DNA of 64,000 nt from Rhodanobacter denitrificans (GTDB lineage Bacteria > Pseudomonadota > Gammaproteobacteria > Xanthomonadales > Rhodanobacteraceae). Of the stretch, positions 20,440 to 29,297 are shown one piece after another. Position numbers and translations under genes: made by a program. Position 1 is the first letter of the stretch. Each line of letters begins with the position of its first letter. The notes below the pieces were generated by a model. It had not been told where the DNA came from. It saw only the letters and a list, made by a program, of their open reading frames with translations, and did no database searches. Location: assembly GCA_017848855.1 (NCBI GenBank), contig JAFIHF010000071.1, forward strand, positions 1 through 64,000. Direction: 5' to 3'.

Positions 20440-21822
20440 TCACCCCTTCCGATACCTCCGCTCCAGCATCGCAAACACCGCCCGCAAGCCCATCGCCTCG
20501 CCGCCGCGCGGCCGCCCCGGGCGGTCGCCGTCGTTCCACGCGTAGGTGTCCAGGTGCAGCCAGGGCAGGCCGTCGGGGACGAAGCGTTCGAGGTAGAGCG
20601 CGGCGGTGATGGCGCCGGCGTGGCGGGAGGGGCCGGCGTTGGCGAAGTCGGCGAGGTAGGAGTCGAGCAGCTTGCGGTACGGACGCCACAGCGGCAGGCG
20701 CCACAGCGGGTCGTTCACCGCGCGGCCCGCGGCGAGCGCGGCGTCGGCCAGCGCGTCGTCGTTGCCGAACAGCGCGGGCAGGTCGGGGCCGAGCGCCACG
20801 CGCGCGGCGCCGGTGAGGGTGGCGAAGTCGATCATCAGTTCGGGCTGCTGTTCGGCGCCGTAGGCCAGCGCGTCGCACAGCACCAGCCGGCCTTCGGCGT
20901 CGGTGTTGTCGATCTCGACCGAGTGGCCGGCGCGGGTGACCACGACTTCGCCGGGGCGCAGCGCGTTGCCGCTCACCGCGTTCTCCACCGCGGGCACCAG
21001 CAGGGTGAGCCGCACCGGCAGCTGCGCCTGCATCACCAGGCCGGCCAGCGCGATCGCGTGCGCGGCGCCGCCCATGTCCTTCTTCATCCAGCGCATGCCG
21101 TCGCTGGGCTTGAGGTCGAGGCCGCCGGTGTCGAAGCACACGCCCTTGCCCACGAGCACCAGCTTCGGATGTTCGGCCTTGCCCCAGGTGAGTTCGACCA
21201 GCCGCGGTTCGCGATGGCTGGCGCGGCCCACCGCATGGATGGTGGGGAAGTTCGCCTTCAGCAGTTCGTCGCCGACCCAGTCGCGCACCTTGGCCTTGTG
21301 CTGTTTGCCGAGGTGCTTGATCGCCTTGCCCAGCTGTTCGGGGCCCATGTCCTCGGTGGGCGTGTTGACCAGGTCGCGCACCAGCGCGGTGGCTTCGATC
21401 AGCGGCTGCACGGCGGCGAGCGTGGCGGCGTCCACCGCCAGCGTGGCCGGCGCGCGCTTGGCCTTGCGGTAGCGGGTGAACTGGTAGGCGCCCAGCGCCC
21501 AGCCCAGCGCGGCCTGCGCGGGATCGAGCGCCACGCCTTCGGCGGCGAGCTGGTAGGCGCCTTCCGGCAGCGTCAGCGGCAGCGCGGCGAGCGCGGCCAG
21601 TGGATCGGCTGTGTCCACGCCCACCAGCACGCGCGCGGGCTTGCCCTGCACGTCGGCGAGCAGGATCGCGCTGCCGGGCTTGGCGTCGAAACCGTTCGCG
21701 TCCAGCCAGCGGCGCTGCGCGGCGTCCAGCCGCTTCTTCGCGGCGGCGAGGTGGCGGGCGTCGGTGGCCTCGATCGCGACGAGGTGGCGGGGGGCGGACG
21801 AACGGTCGATCAGGGCGGACAT
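20440..21822 (-). CDS. M17 family leucyl aminopeptidase
   Basis: Cytosolic dinuclear-metal aminopeptidase of 460 aa. The M17 signature NTDAEGRL is intact, and the metal/catalytic Lys and Asp are in VGKGVCFDTGGLDLKP with the bicarbonate-site Arg in AEGRLVL. ATG 21822 gives an N-terminal macro-like domain. E. coli PepA is about 500 aa; the shorter length and sequence fit the PepB-like/short M17 group. Upstream lies the YigB-like phosphatase gene on the same strand, 73 nt away. Confidence 0.9.
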   Translation of the reverse strand: MSALIDRSSAPRHLVAIEATDARHLAAAKKRLDAAQRRWLDANGFDAKPGSAILLADVQGKPARVLVGVDTADPLAALAALPLTLPEGAYQLAAEGVALDPAQAALGWALGAYQFTRYRKAKRAPATLAVDAATLAAVQPLIEATALVRDLVNTPTEDMGPEQLGKAIKHLGKQHKAKVRDWVGDELLKANFPTIHAVGRASHREPRLVELTWGKAEHPKLVLVGKGVCFDTGGLDLKPSDGMRWMKKDMGGAAHAIALAGLVMQAQLPVRLTLLVPAVENAVSGNALRPGEVVVTRAGHSVEIDNTDAEGRLVLCDALAYGAEQQPELMIDFATLTGAARVALGPDLPALFGNDDALADAALAAGRAVNDPLWRLPLWRPYRKLLDSYLADFANAGPSRHAGAITAALYLERFVPDGLPWLHLDTYAWNDGDRPGRPRGGEAMGLRAVFAMLERRYRKG

Positions 21823-21895
21823 GGCTTTCCTTCGGCGTGCGGACGGGTCGCGCAAGGCGCGCAAACGCCAATGATGCGCCGATGCCGTGGCCGGG

Positions 21896-22594
21896 TCACG
21901 CCGCGGCGTGCGCGTCCAGCCAGTCGGCGAGCGCGCCGAGGTCGTCGAACACCAGCTCCGGCGCGGCGCCGAGTGCGGCGGGCCAGGCCTCGCCGTGGCG
22001 GTTGATCCAGGCCACGCGCAGGCCGGCGCGGCGCGCGCCGAGCACGTCGAGTTCGGGGTCGTCGCCCACGTGCAGCACCTCCCGCGGCGCCGCGCCGAAC
22101 TGCGCGACGGCGGCGAGGAAGATGCGCGGATCGGGCTTGGCCGCGCCCACGTCGCGCGCGCAGACGTGGTGGGCGAAGTGCGCCTGCACGCCGGTGCGCG
22201 CGAGGTCGGCGTTGCCGTTGGTGAGGCTGGCCAGCGGCCAGCGCGCGGCGAGGCGTGCGAGCGCGGGCAGGCTGTCGGGCCAGGGCTGCACCGCGTTGCG
22301 CGCGGCGAAGTAGATCTCCCACAGCGTGTCCAGCGGCGCGTCGGCGATGCCGCAGGCGGCGAAGGCCTGCTGCTGGGTGAGCCGGCGTTGCGTGGTGAAG
22401 TCGTGGGCAAGGTCGGGCCGCTCGGCCGCCACCTGCGCGCGCAGCTCGCGCATGGCCGGGATCGGCCAGGCGCGGGCCACGTCGGGCCAGTGTGCGCGCA
22501 GGTAGTCGTCCACCGCGCGGTCCGCCTGTTCCAGCGCCGGCAGCACCGGCCACAGGGTGTCGTCCAGGTCGAGCGTGACGGCGCGGATCGGCAC
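21896..22594 (-). CDS. HAD-family phosphatase, YigB-like
   Basis: A 232-residue HAD subfamily I hydrolase. Motif I DLDDTLWP, motif II LTNGNAD, motif III Lys in GAAKPDPRIF and motif IV HVGDDPELDVLGA are present. The motif wording resembles E. coli YigB, a flavin-pathway phosphatase acting on 5-amino-6-(5-phosphoribitylamino)uracil; that assignment is an inference. The start is GTG 22594, since no ATG lies between it and the upstream gene's stop, 12 nt away. Confidence 0.78.
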   Translation of the reverse strand: MPIRAVTLDLDDTLWPVLPALEQADRAVDDYLRAHWPDVARAWPIPAMRELRAQVAAERPDLAHDFTTQRRLTQQQAFAACGIADAPLDTLWEIYFAARNAVQPWPDSLPALARLAARWPLASLTNGNADLARTGVQAHFAHHVCARDVGAAKPDPRIFLAAVAQFGAAPREVLHVGDDPELDVLGARRAGLRVAWINRHGEAWPAALGAAPELVFDDLGALADWLDAHAAA

Positions 22595-22605
22595 GACGTC
22601 AGTCG

Positions 22606-23862
22606 TCAGTTGTCGCTGAGTTGCAGCACCTGGCCCAGCTTGATGTTGTCGTTCTTCAGGTGATTCCAGCGGCGCAGATCGGCCGCGTTGACGCCCTGCT
22701 TCTGCGCGATGCCGGACAGGGTGTCGCCCTTGGTCACGGTGTAGGTCCTGGACGCGCCGGTGGGCGCGGCGGCCTTGGCGCTCTCGGCCTTGGCGGCTTC
22801 GGCGTTGCGCTGCTCCAGCGCGCTGCGGGCGGCCAGCGTGCGCTCCGAGGTCGGCGCCACGGCGGCGGCCGCGGCGTAGCTGGCGCCCGGCGCGGCCAGC
22901 GGCGGCTTGGCGCTGCTGGCGGTGGCTTCGGCATAGACCTTGTTGCGGCGCGCCTCTTCCATCGCCACCAGCGCGTTGCCGTCCTGGTACGGCAGCACCG
23001 AGTGGTTGCGCAGCACGCGCTTGGCCTGGTCGGTCTGCAGGAAGTCGAGGAAGGCCTTGGTCTCGGCGGACTTCGGGCTGTTCGGGTTGGTCACCACGTA
23101 CAGCGGGGTGTACAGCGGATAGCTGCCGTCGGCGATGTTCGCCACGCTGGGCGCCACGCCGTCGACCGGGATCGTGCGCAGCTTCGGGTTGCCCTGCACG
23201 TTGGCCAGCGTGGACAGGCCCAGGCCGTTCGGGTTCAGCGCGATGCCTTCCTCCAGCGCCTTGGTGTTGAGGTACAGGCGCGGCGCGGAGATCTGCTGGT
23301 CGCCGCGGCCGTACAGCAGGGTGCGCAGGCTGTATTCCACGCCGTCGTTCGGGCTGACCACCGCGTACAGGTCGATCGGCGCGTCCTTGCCGCCCACGTC
23401 CTTCCAGTTGGTGATCCTGCCGAAATAGATCTCGTGCAGCTGGCGCACGGTGAGGTTGCGTACCGGGTTCGCCGGGTTGGTGATCATCACCAGCGCGTCC
23501 CACGCCACCGGGGTGAAGGTGAGCCGGGCGTCCTCGGGGCTGCCGTCGCTGGCGCGCGCGCTGCCGGCGAGGTCGGCCGTGCCGCCGGCCACCGCGTCGA
23601 TGCCCGAGGCAGTGTTGAACGGCTGCAGCTCGATGCGGCCGTGGCCGGTCTTCTGCCATTCCTTCGCCACGTCGTCCATCACCGCGCGCGCGGTGGTCAC
23701 GTCGCCGCGCCAGACAAGCGTGGCCCCCTTGCTGCTTTTGCTGCTCTTGCTGCTGGTGGTCTTGTGGGCAGCGGTGTGGTGGGTGGTCTTGGCGGCGGCG
23801 GGCGCAACGAGGCAGGCGCCGAGCAGGAGGGCGGACAACAGGCGGACAGCACGAACGGACAT
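22606..23862 (-). CDS. PstS-like phosphate-binding protein with C-terminal LysM
   Basis: Exported 418-aa protein. The signal peptide (MSVRAVRLLSALLLGACLVAPAAA) contains LGAC, so it may be lipidated or cleaved at AAA. A Ser/Lys/Thr-rich linker leads to a PstS-type binding domain (ELQPFNTASGIDAVAGGTADLAG split over two strands; NPNGLGLSTL). An Ala-rich linker follows, then a LysM domain (YTVTKGDTLSGIAQKQGVNA). No pstCAB genes are nearby. LysM suggests the binding domain is held at peptidoglycan. Two further open codons upstream give an ATG at 23964, which would bury the signal peptide. Confidence 0.82.
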   Translation of the reverse strand: MSVRAVRLLSALLLGACLVAPAAAKTTHHTAAHKTTSSKSSKSSKGATLVWRGDVTTARAVMDDVAKEWQKTGHGRIELQPFNTASGIDAVAGGTADLAGSARASDGSPEDARLTFTPVAWDALVMITNPANPVRNLTVRQLHEIYFGRITNWKDVGGKDAPIDLYAVVSPNDGVEYSLRTLLYGRGDQQISAPRLYLNTKALEEGIALNPNGLGLSTLANVQGNPKLRTIPVDGVAPSVANIADGSYPLYTPLYVVTNPNSPKSAETKAFLDFLQTDQAKRVLRNHSVLPYQDGNALVAMEEARRNKVYAEATASSAKPPLAAPGASYAAAAAVAPTSERTLAARSALEQRNAEAAKAESAKAAAPTGASRTYTVTKGDTLSGIAQKQGVNAADLRRWNHLKNDNIKLGQVLQLSDN

Positions 23863-24108
23863 GATGACGGAGAACCCCGACGGGAATGGGTGGCGGAAGG
23901 TGGTGAGGGCAGCGGCGCGTGATCCCGGCCGACGCACGAAGTGGATGTTCGCAGGATATTTCATCGGCCTGAACAGAAAACATCAAGCGCGTCCATGCGC
24001 TTGTGCGACGCAGGCGCGCCTGTACGGGTGCGTTCCGTCATGCGGGTGCCGTGCGTCGACGCATGGCCGGTGCGTGGATTCGGTTGCCGGAATGCCGGAG
24101 GACGATGC

Positions 24109-24226
24109 GCGATCCATGGATGGATCGCCCGCCAGCCCATCGCTTGAGCGATTCGCTGGCGGAGCCGAGTCCGGGCGTGTACCGGACTCGGCGAGTCGGA
24201 AAGGGGCAGGAAGCCCCTTTCCCGAC
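24109..24226. repeat. Hairpin array between degQ-like and pstS-like genes
   Basis: Four consecutive hairpins: GCGATC-CATGGATG-GATCGC (24109-24128); CGCCAG with CTGGCG enclosing ATCGCTTGAGCGAT; CCGAGTCCGG with CCGGACTCGG; and a 10-bp stem with loop AGGAA (24198-24222). The array occupies the 370-bp gap between the stop of the protease gene at 24233 and the start of the pstS-like gene at 23862, both on the minus strand. The rest of the gap shows nothing recognisable. Confidence 0.85.
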
Positions 24227-24232
24227 CATGGG

Positions 24233-25615
24233 TCATTGGATCAACACGTAATGCGAGCCGTCGGCGTCGGCCACCACCAGCACCAGCTGGCGCGGCCGCA
24301 CGCCGGCCAGCTCGCGCAGCATGCGCAGGCCGGTGATGCGCACGTTGCCCACGCCGATCACCACGTCGCCTTCGCTCAGGCCCGCGGCGGCGGCGCGGCT
24401 GTTCGGCGCCACCGCACTCACCGCCACGCCGTACATGCCCTGGCTGCGTTCGCTCTGGCCCAGCTCGCTGAAGGTGACGCCGGCCAGGCGCGGATCGAGC
24501 TGGGCGCCGGCGAGGCTGGCGAGCTTCTCCGGGCGCAGCACCGCGCTCACTTCGCGCGCCTTGCCCGCGCGCAGCACGCCCAGCTTCACCGTGCTGCCCA
24601 CCGGCAGCAGGCCTTCGGTGTTGCGCAGTTCGTTCACGTCGCGCAGCGGCTTGCCGTCGATCGCGGTGAGCACGTCGCCCGGCTGCAGGCCGGCCTGTTC
24701 GGCGGGCGAGCCGGCATTGACGCCGGTGACCACCACGCCCTTGTCCTGGCTCAGGTTCAGCAGGCGCGCGATGCGCGGGGTGATGTCCTGCGACTGCAGG
24801 CCCAGCGTGCCGCGCTGCACCTTGCCGTGCGCGATCAGCTGCTGCATCACCTCGGCGGCGAGGTTGCTGGGGATCGCGAAGCCGATGCCCACGTTGCCGC
24901 CCGAGGGCGAGAAGATCATGGTGTTGATGCCCACCAGCTGGCCGCGCAGGTTCACCAGCGCGCCGCCGGAGTTGCCCGGGTTGATCGAGGCATCGGTCTG
25001 GATGAAGTTCTGGTAGCCCGAGCCACCCAGGCCCGAGCGGCCCAGCGCGGAGACGATGCCCGAGGTCACCGTTTCGCTGAGCCCGAACGGCTCGCCCACC
25101 GCCACCACGTAGTCGCCCACGCGCAGCTTCGAGGAATCGGCCAGCGGCAGCGCCTGCAGGTTCGGCGCCTGGATCTGGATCACCGCCACGTCGGTGTCCG
25201 GATCGGTGCCGACCAGCCGAGCCTTGTAGCTGCGGCCGCCCTGCAGGGTCACCGTGATGTCGTCGGCGCCGCCCACCACGTGGTTGTTGGTGAGGATGTA
25301 GCCCTTGGCCGCGTCCACGACCACGCCCGAGCCCAGGCTCTGCTCCACCCGCTCGCGCGGCACCGCGGGCAGGCCGAAGAACTGGCGGAACACCGGATCG
25401 TCGAAGTACGGGTTGCGCACCTGCACCCGGGTCTTGCTGGAGATGTTCACCACCGCCGGCGTCACGTGCTCCAGCATCGGCGCCAGCGAAGGCATCGCCT
25501 GGCCGTCCACCGCCGGCGGCATCGCGGCGCGGCTGGCAACGGGCAGGGCGGCGCCGAGCAGCAGCGCGAACGCGCCGGCGAGCCAATGCGGGAAACGCGG
25601 GTGACGGGATGCCAT
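24233..25615 (-). CDS. Deg-family periplasmic serine protease (DegP/DegQ type)
   Basis: Periplasmic quality-control protease/chaperone of 460 aa. Signal peptide to about RAA; trypsin-like domain with catalytic His (LTNNHVVGG), Asp (DPDTDVAVI) and Ser (INPGNSGGALV); then two PDZ domains (GVVVTGVNAGSPAEQAGLQP and GVAVSAVAPNSRAAAAGLSE). Two PDZ domains argue for DegP/DegQ rather than DegS; the short linker loop favours DegQ-like. ATG 25615 is preceded by AGGAGGAG. It is divergent from nrdJ. Confidence 0.92.
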   Translation of the reverse strand: MASRHPRFPHWLAGAFALLLGAALPVASRAAMPPAVDGQAMPSLAPMLEHVTPAVVNISSKTRVQVRNPYFDDPVFRQFFGLPAVPRERVEQSLGSGVVVDAAKGYILTNNHVVGGADDITVTLQGGRSYKARLVGTDPDTDVAVIQIQAPNLQALPLADSSKLRVGDYVVAVGEPFGLSETVTSGIVSALGRSGLGGSGYQNFIQTDASINPGNSGGALVNLRGQLVGINTMIFSPSGGNVGIGFAIPSNLAAEVMQQLIAHGKVQRGTLGLQSQDITPRIARLLNLSQDKGVVVTGVNAGSPAEQAGLQPGDVLTAIDGKPLRDVNELRNTEGLLPVGSTVKLGVLRAGKAREVSAVLRPEKLASLAGAQLDPRLAGVTFSELGQSERSQGMYGVAVSAVAPNSRAAAAGLSEGDVVIGVGNVRITGLRMLRELAGVRPRQLVLVVADADGSHYVLIQ

Positions 25616-25759
25616 CGGACTCCTCCTGGCGGATATGGAAACGGCGCGCCTTCGACTGCCGGCGGCCGGCCGCGGTTCCCCGCGCTCGGCGTGCGCCGGC
25701 CGGCGCACGCGACACTTTACATCGGGCTTTCCCGGGGTTACCTTGCCACCTGTTCGCAA

Positions 25760-25775
25760 CCACAACATCTTGTGT
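25760..25775 (+). promoter_or_regulatory. Candidate NrdR box upstream of nrdJ
   Basis: The 16-mer CCACAACATCTTGTGT matches 13 of 16 positions of the NrdR consensus (ACACWATATATWGTGT) and contains the inverted repeat CACAA-CATC-TTGTG. NrdR represses ribonucleotide reductase genes in most bacteria. A second box at the usual 31-32 bp spacing is not evident. The 350-bp divergent region otherwise shows only a GCGCCGGCCGGCGC palindrome near 25696. Confidence 0.5.
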
Positions 25776-25967
25776 CCATTCGTAAGCGATCGGACAAGTA
25801 CTGGTGGGGTGGCTTGCCTTACGGGGGTGGGTCTGGCAAGCGATCGACACGACGTCGCCGCGGCATCCAGCCGCCGCCACGCCGCTGCCGGCGGCACGGA
25901 CCGGCTCTCAACGACAGCCATCAATAACGACAAGGCCGCAAGGCCGCACTGGGAGGTCAGGAAGCCG

Positions 25968-28900
25968 ATGAGCACATCGCGTGCGCCAGTCACGGGTTCG
26001 GAAATCAAGCGCGACGCCGCCACGGCGATCCCGCTGCAGCCCGCCTCGCAGGACATCTGGGACAAGAAATACCGCCTGCGGACCAAGGCCGGCGAGCCGG
26101 TGGACGCCGACATCGACGGCACCTGGCAGCGCGTGGCGCGTGCGCTGTCCGAAGTGGAAGCCACGCCCGAGCTGCGCGAGCACTGGAACGAACGCTTCCT
26201 GTGGGCGCTGCGCCGCGGCGCGATCCCGGCCGGCCGCATCACCTCCAACGCCGGCGCGCTGGAACACAAGCCGGCCACCAGCACGATCAACTGCACCGTG
26301 TCGGGCACCATCCACGATTCGATGGACGACATCCTGGAGAAGGTGCACGAGGCCGGCCTCACGCTGAAGGCCGGCTGCGGCATCGGCTACGAGTTCAGCA
26401 CGCTGCGTCCGCGCGGCGCCTACGTCTCGGGCGCCGGCGCGTACACCAGCGGCCCGCTGTCCTTCATGGACATCTACGACAAGATGTGTTTCACCGTGTC
26501 CAGCGCCGGCGGGCGCCGCGGCGCGCAGATGGGCACGTTCGACGTCAGCCACCCCGACGTCAAGGAATTCATCCGCGCCAAGCGCGAAGACGGCCGCCTG
26601 CGCCAGTTCAACCTCAGCCTGCTCGTCACCGACGGCTTCATGCAGGCGGTGGAGCACGACCGGGACTGGCCGCTGGTGTTCCCGGTGCACGTGAAGGAAC
26701 GCGACGAGGTCGACCTCGACGATCCGGCCAAGGTGGTGTGGCGCGAGTGGCCCACCCACGAGAACTACGTCGACCGCGAAGACGGCCTGGTCGCCTGCAA
26801 GGTCTACGGTCACATCCGCGCGCGGCACCTGTGGGACATGATCATGGTCTCCACGTACGACTACGCGGAGCCCGGCTTCATCCTGATCGACAAGGTCAAC
26901 GAGATGAACAACAACTGGTGGTGCGAGCACATCCGCGCTACCAACCCGTGCGTCACCGGCGACACCTGGGTGCAGACCAGCGAAGGTCCGCGCCAGGTGC
27001 GCGACCTGCTCGGCCGGCCCTTCCTGGCGCGCGTGGACGGGCGCGATCACGCCACCGGCGCCGAAGGTTTCTTCCGCACCGCCACCAAGCCGGTGCTGGC
27101 GCTGCAGACCGAGGAAGGCCATCGCCTGCGCCTCACCGCGGATCACCGCGTGCGCCGCGTCACCCGGCTCACCCGCTGGAGCGTGGACACCGAGTGGTGC
27201 GCCGCCGGCCAGCTGCAACCCGGCGACCGGTTGCTGCTCAACGACCACCGCGCGAACGCGCAGTGGGCCGGTGCGCTCACCGCCGAGCAGGGGTATCTGC
27301 TGGGCCTCTTGGTGGGCGACGGCACGCTCAAGCACGAGACGGCGGTCCTGTCGGCGTGGCCGCAGGCCGCCGCCGTCAACGCCGCTGGTGCATGCGGCGC
27401 GCAGGCGCTGATGGCCGAGGCGCTGCGTTGCGCCGGGACTCTGCCGCATCGCGCGGACTTCGCCGGCTGGTCGGCGGTGGCCGGCCGCAACGAGTTCCGC
27501 ATGAAGTCCGCTGCGCTGCGCGACCTCGCCTTCGAGCTCGGCATGGCGCCGGGCGACAAGGCCATCACGCCGGCGCTGGAGCAGGCCTCCAGCGAGGCGT
27601 ATCGCGGCTTCCTGCGCGGCTTCTTCGATGCGGACGGCTCCGTGCAGGGCAGCCAGGCCAAGGGCGTATCCGTGCGCCTGGCGCAGTCGGACCTGGTACG
27701 GCTGGAAGCGGTGCAGCGCATGCTGCTTCGCCTGGGCGTCCCCGCGCGCATCTATCGCGACCGCCGCGCCGCCGGCACTGCCGTGCTGCCGGATGGCCGC
27801 GGCGGCCAGCGCAGCTACGCCACCGAGGCGCAGCACGAGCTGGTGATCGCCGGCGAATCGCTGGCGCGCTACGCCGAACTGATCGGCTTTGCCGACAGCG
27901 ACAAGGCGGCACGCCTCGCGGCGGCGCTGTCCGGCTACAAGCGCAGCCTCAACCGCGCCCGCTACGTCGCCACCGTGGAAAGCCTCGTCGCCGACGGTGT
28001 CGAGGACGTCTACGACGTGCAGGTGCCGGGCATCAACACCTTCGACGGCAACGGCCTGCACGCGCACAACTGCGGCGAGCAGCCCTTGCCGCCCTACGGC
28101 TCCTGTCTGCTCGGCTCGGTGAACCTCACCACCTTCGTGCGCGATCCGTTCGGGCCGAAGGCGCGCTTCGACTGGGACGAGTACCGCGAGGTGGTGAAGA
28201 TCTTCACCCGCATGCTCGACAACGTGGTGGAGATCAACGGCCTGCCGCTGGAGCAGCAGCGCCGCGAGATCATGAGCAAGCGCCGCCACGGCATGGGCTT
28301 CCTCGGCCTGGGCTCCACCCTCACCATGCTCAAGCACCGCTACGGCTCGGCCGAGGCGGTGTCCTTCACCGAGGATGTCTCGCGCGAGATGGCGGTGGCC
28401 GGCTGGGAGGTGGCGCTGGACCTAGCGAAGGAGAAAGGCCCCGCGCCGATCCTCGCGCAGGACTACGCCGTCACCGGCGACATGCTGCGCCGCCGCCCGG
28501 AAATGGCCGCCGACGGCTGGAAGCTGGGCGACCGCATCCCCGGCCGCGTGCTGCACGCCAAGTACAGCCGCTACATGCAGCGCATCGCCGAGGTGGCGCC
28601 GAACCTGGTCGAGCAGCTGGCCGAAACCGGCGCGCGCTTCACCCACCACAGCTCGATCGCGCCCACCGGCACCATTTCCCTCTCGCTGGCCAACAACGCC
28701 AGCAACGGCATCGAGCCCAGCTTCGCCCACCACTACTCGCGCAACGTGATCCGCGAGGGCCGCAAGACCAAGGAGAAGGTCGAGGTCTACAGCTACGAGC
28801 TGCTCGCCTACCGCGCGCTGATCAACGCGAACGCGATGCCGTTCACCGACGATCCGCAGGCCAGGCTGCCCGACTACTTCGTGGCCGCCGACGACATCGG

Positions 28901-29252
28901 CCCGAAACAGCACGTGGACATCCAGGCCGCCGCGCAGAAATGGGTCGACTCGTCGATCTCCAAGACCGCGAACGTGCCCACGGACTACCCCTACGAAGAC
29001 TTCAAGGACATCTACTTCTACGCCTACAAGCAGGGCCTGAAAGGCTGCACCACCTTCCGCTTCAACCCCGCCGCCTTCCAGGGCGTGCTGGTGAAGGAGG
29101 CCGACCTTGCCAACACCCTCTACCACTTCGAACTGGAAGACGGTAGCGTTATCGAACTTCGAGGCAATGAGGAAGTGGAATACGACGGCGAGCTGCACAC
29201 CGCAGCCAACCTGTTCGATGCCTTGAAGGAAGGGTATTACGGCAAATTCTGA
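25968..29252 (+). CDS. nrdJ: Class II (adenosylcobalamin) ribonucleotide reductase NrdJ with intein
   Basis: Reduces ribonucleotides to deoxyribonucleotides using a B12-derived radical, independent of oxygen. The precursor has 1094 aa; removing the intein (residues 328-701) leaves 720 aa. Extein marks: PAGRITSNAGALEHKPATST, NCTVSGTIHDS with a conserved Cys, the radical-site N-P-C-G-E (NP before the intein, CGEQPLPPYG after it) and the phosphate-site APTGTISLSLANN. The C-terminal region with redox Cys is missing and is encoded separately at 30076-30849, as in Pseudomonas NrdJa/NrdJb. ATG 25968 follows GGAGG at 25952-25956. Confidence 0.95.
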   Translation: MSTSRAPVTGSEIKRDAATAIPLQPASQDIWDKKYRLRTKAGEPVDADIDGTWQRVARALSEVEATPELREHWNERFLWALRRGAIPAGRITSNAGALEHKPATSTINCTVSGTIHDSMDDILEKVHEAGLTLKAGCGIGYEFSTLRPRGAYVSGAGAYTSGPLSFMDIYDKMCFTVSSAGGRRGAQMGTFDVSHPDVKEFIRAKREDGRLRQFNLSLLVTDGFMQAVEHDRDWPLVFPVHVKERDEVDLDDPAKVVWREWPTHENYVDREDGLVACKVYGHIRARHLWDMIMVSTYDYAEPGFILIDKVNEMNNNWWCEHIRATNPCVTGDTWVQTSEGPRQVRDLLGRPFLARVDGRDHATGAEGFFRTATKPVLALQTEEGHRLRLTADHRVRRVTRLTRWSVDTEWCAAGQLQPGDRLLLNDHRANAQWAGALTAEQGYLLGLLVGDGTLKHETAVLSAWPQAAAVNAAGACGAQALMAEALRCAGTLPHRADFAGWSAVAGRNEFRMKSAALRDLAFELGMAPGDKAITPALEQASSEAYRGFLRGFFDADGSVQGSQAKGVSVRLAQSDLVRLEAVQRMLLRLGVPARIYRDRRAAGTAVLPDGRGGQRSYATEAQHELVIAGESLARYAELIGFADSDKAARLAAALSGYKRSLNRARYVATVESLVADGVEDVYDVQVPGINTFDGNGLHAHNCGEQPLPPYGSCLLGSVNLTTFVRDPFGPKARFDWDEYREVVKIFTRMLDNVVEINGLPLEQQRREIMSKRRHGMGFLGLGSTLTMLKHRYGSAEAVSFTEDVSREMAVAGWEVALDLAKEKGPAPILAQDYAVTGDMLRRRPEMAADGWKLGDRIPGRVLHAKYSRYMQRIAEVAPNLVEQLAETGARFTHHSSIAPTGTISLSLANNASNGIEPSFAHHYSRNVIREGRKTKEKVEVYSYELLAYRALINANAMPFTDDPQARLPDYFVAADDIGPKQHVDIQAAAQKWVDSSISKTANVPTDYPYEDFKDIYFYAYKQGLKGCTTFRFNPAAFQGVLVKEADLANTLYHFELEDGSVIELRGNEEVEYDGELHTAANLFDALKEGYYGKF
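26949..28070 (+). mobile_element. LAGLIDADG intein in NrdJ
   Basis: In-frame insertion of 374 codons. Cys1 (CVTGDTWV) follows extein ATNP; the C-terminus is NTFDGNGLHAHN with the splicing Asn, and the +1 extein residue is Cys. Block B is TADHRVRR (Thr-x-x-His). Two dodecapeptides of a LAGLIDADG homing endonuclease are visible: GYLLGLLVGDGTL and FLRGFFDADGSV, both with the acidic Asp. All splicing residues seem intact, so self-splicing is expected; whether the nuclease is still active is unknown. Confidence 0.95.
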
Positions 29253-29297
29253 CCCGTATCCACGACGCCACGATCATCGCCCGAGGGGAACACCTGC

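Noticed and set aside
19612-20545. Several 70-280 codon frames in both strands inside the repeat element (and likewise at 46.5-47.4 kb)
   Set aside because: Low-complexity Arg/Ala/Ser translations of palindromic DNA in many frames at once, with no start signals. Such products are often annotated as hypothetical proteins in related genomes but are most likely artefacts.
24003-24251. Small plus-strand genes in the hairpin array upstream of the pstS-like gene
   Set aside because: Frames exist only because the palindromes lack stops; no ribosome-binding site or family look.
25616-25967. A cobalamin riboswitch before nrdJ
   Set aside because: Considered because NrdJ needs B12, but no B12-box like stretch (GCCACTG type) is visible in the leader.
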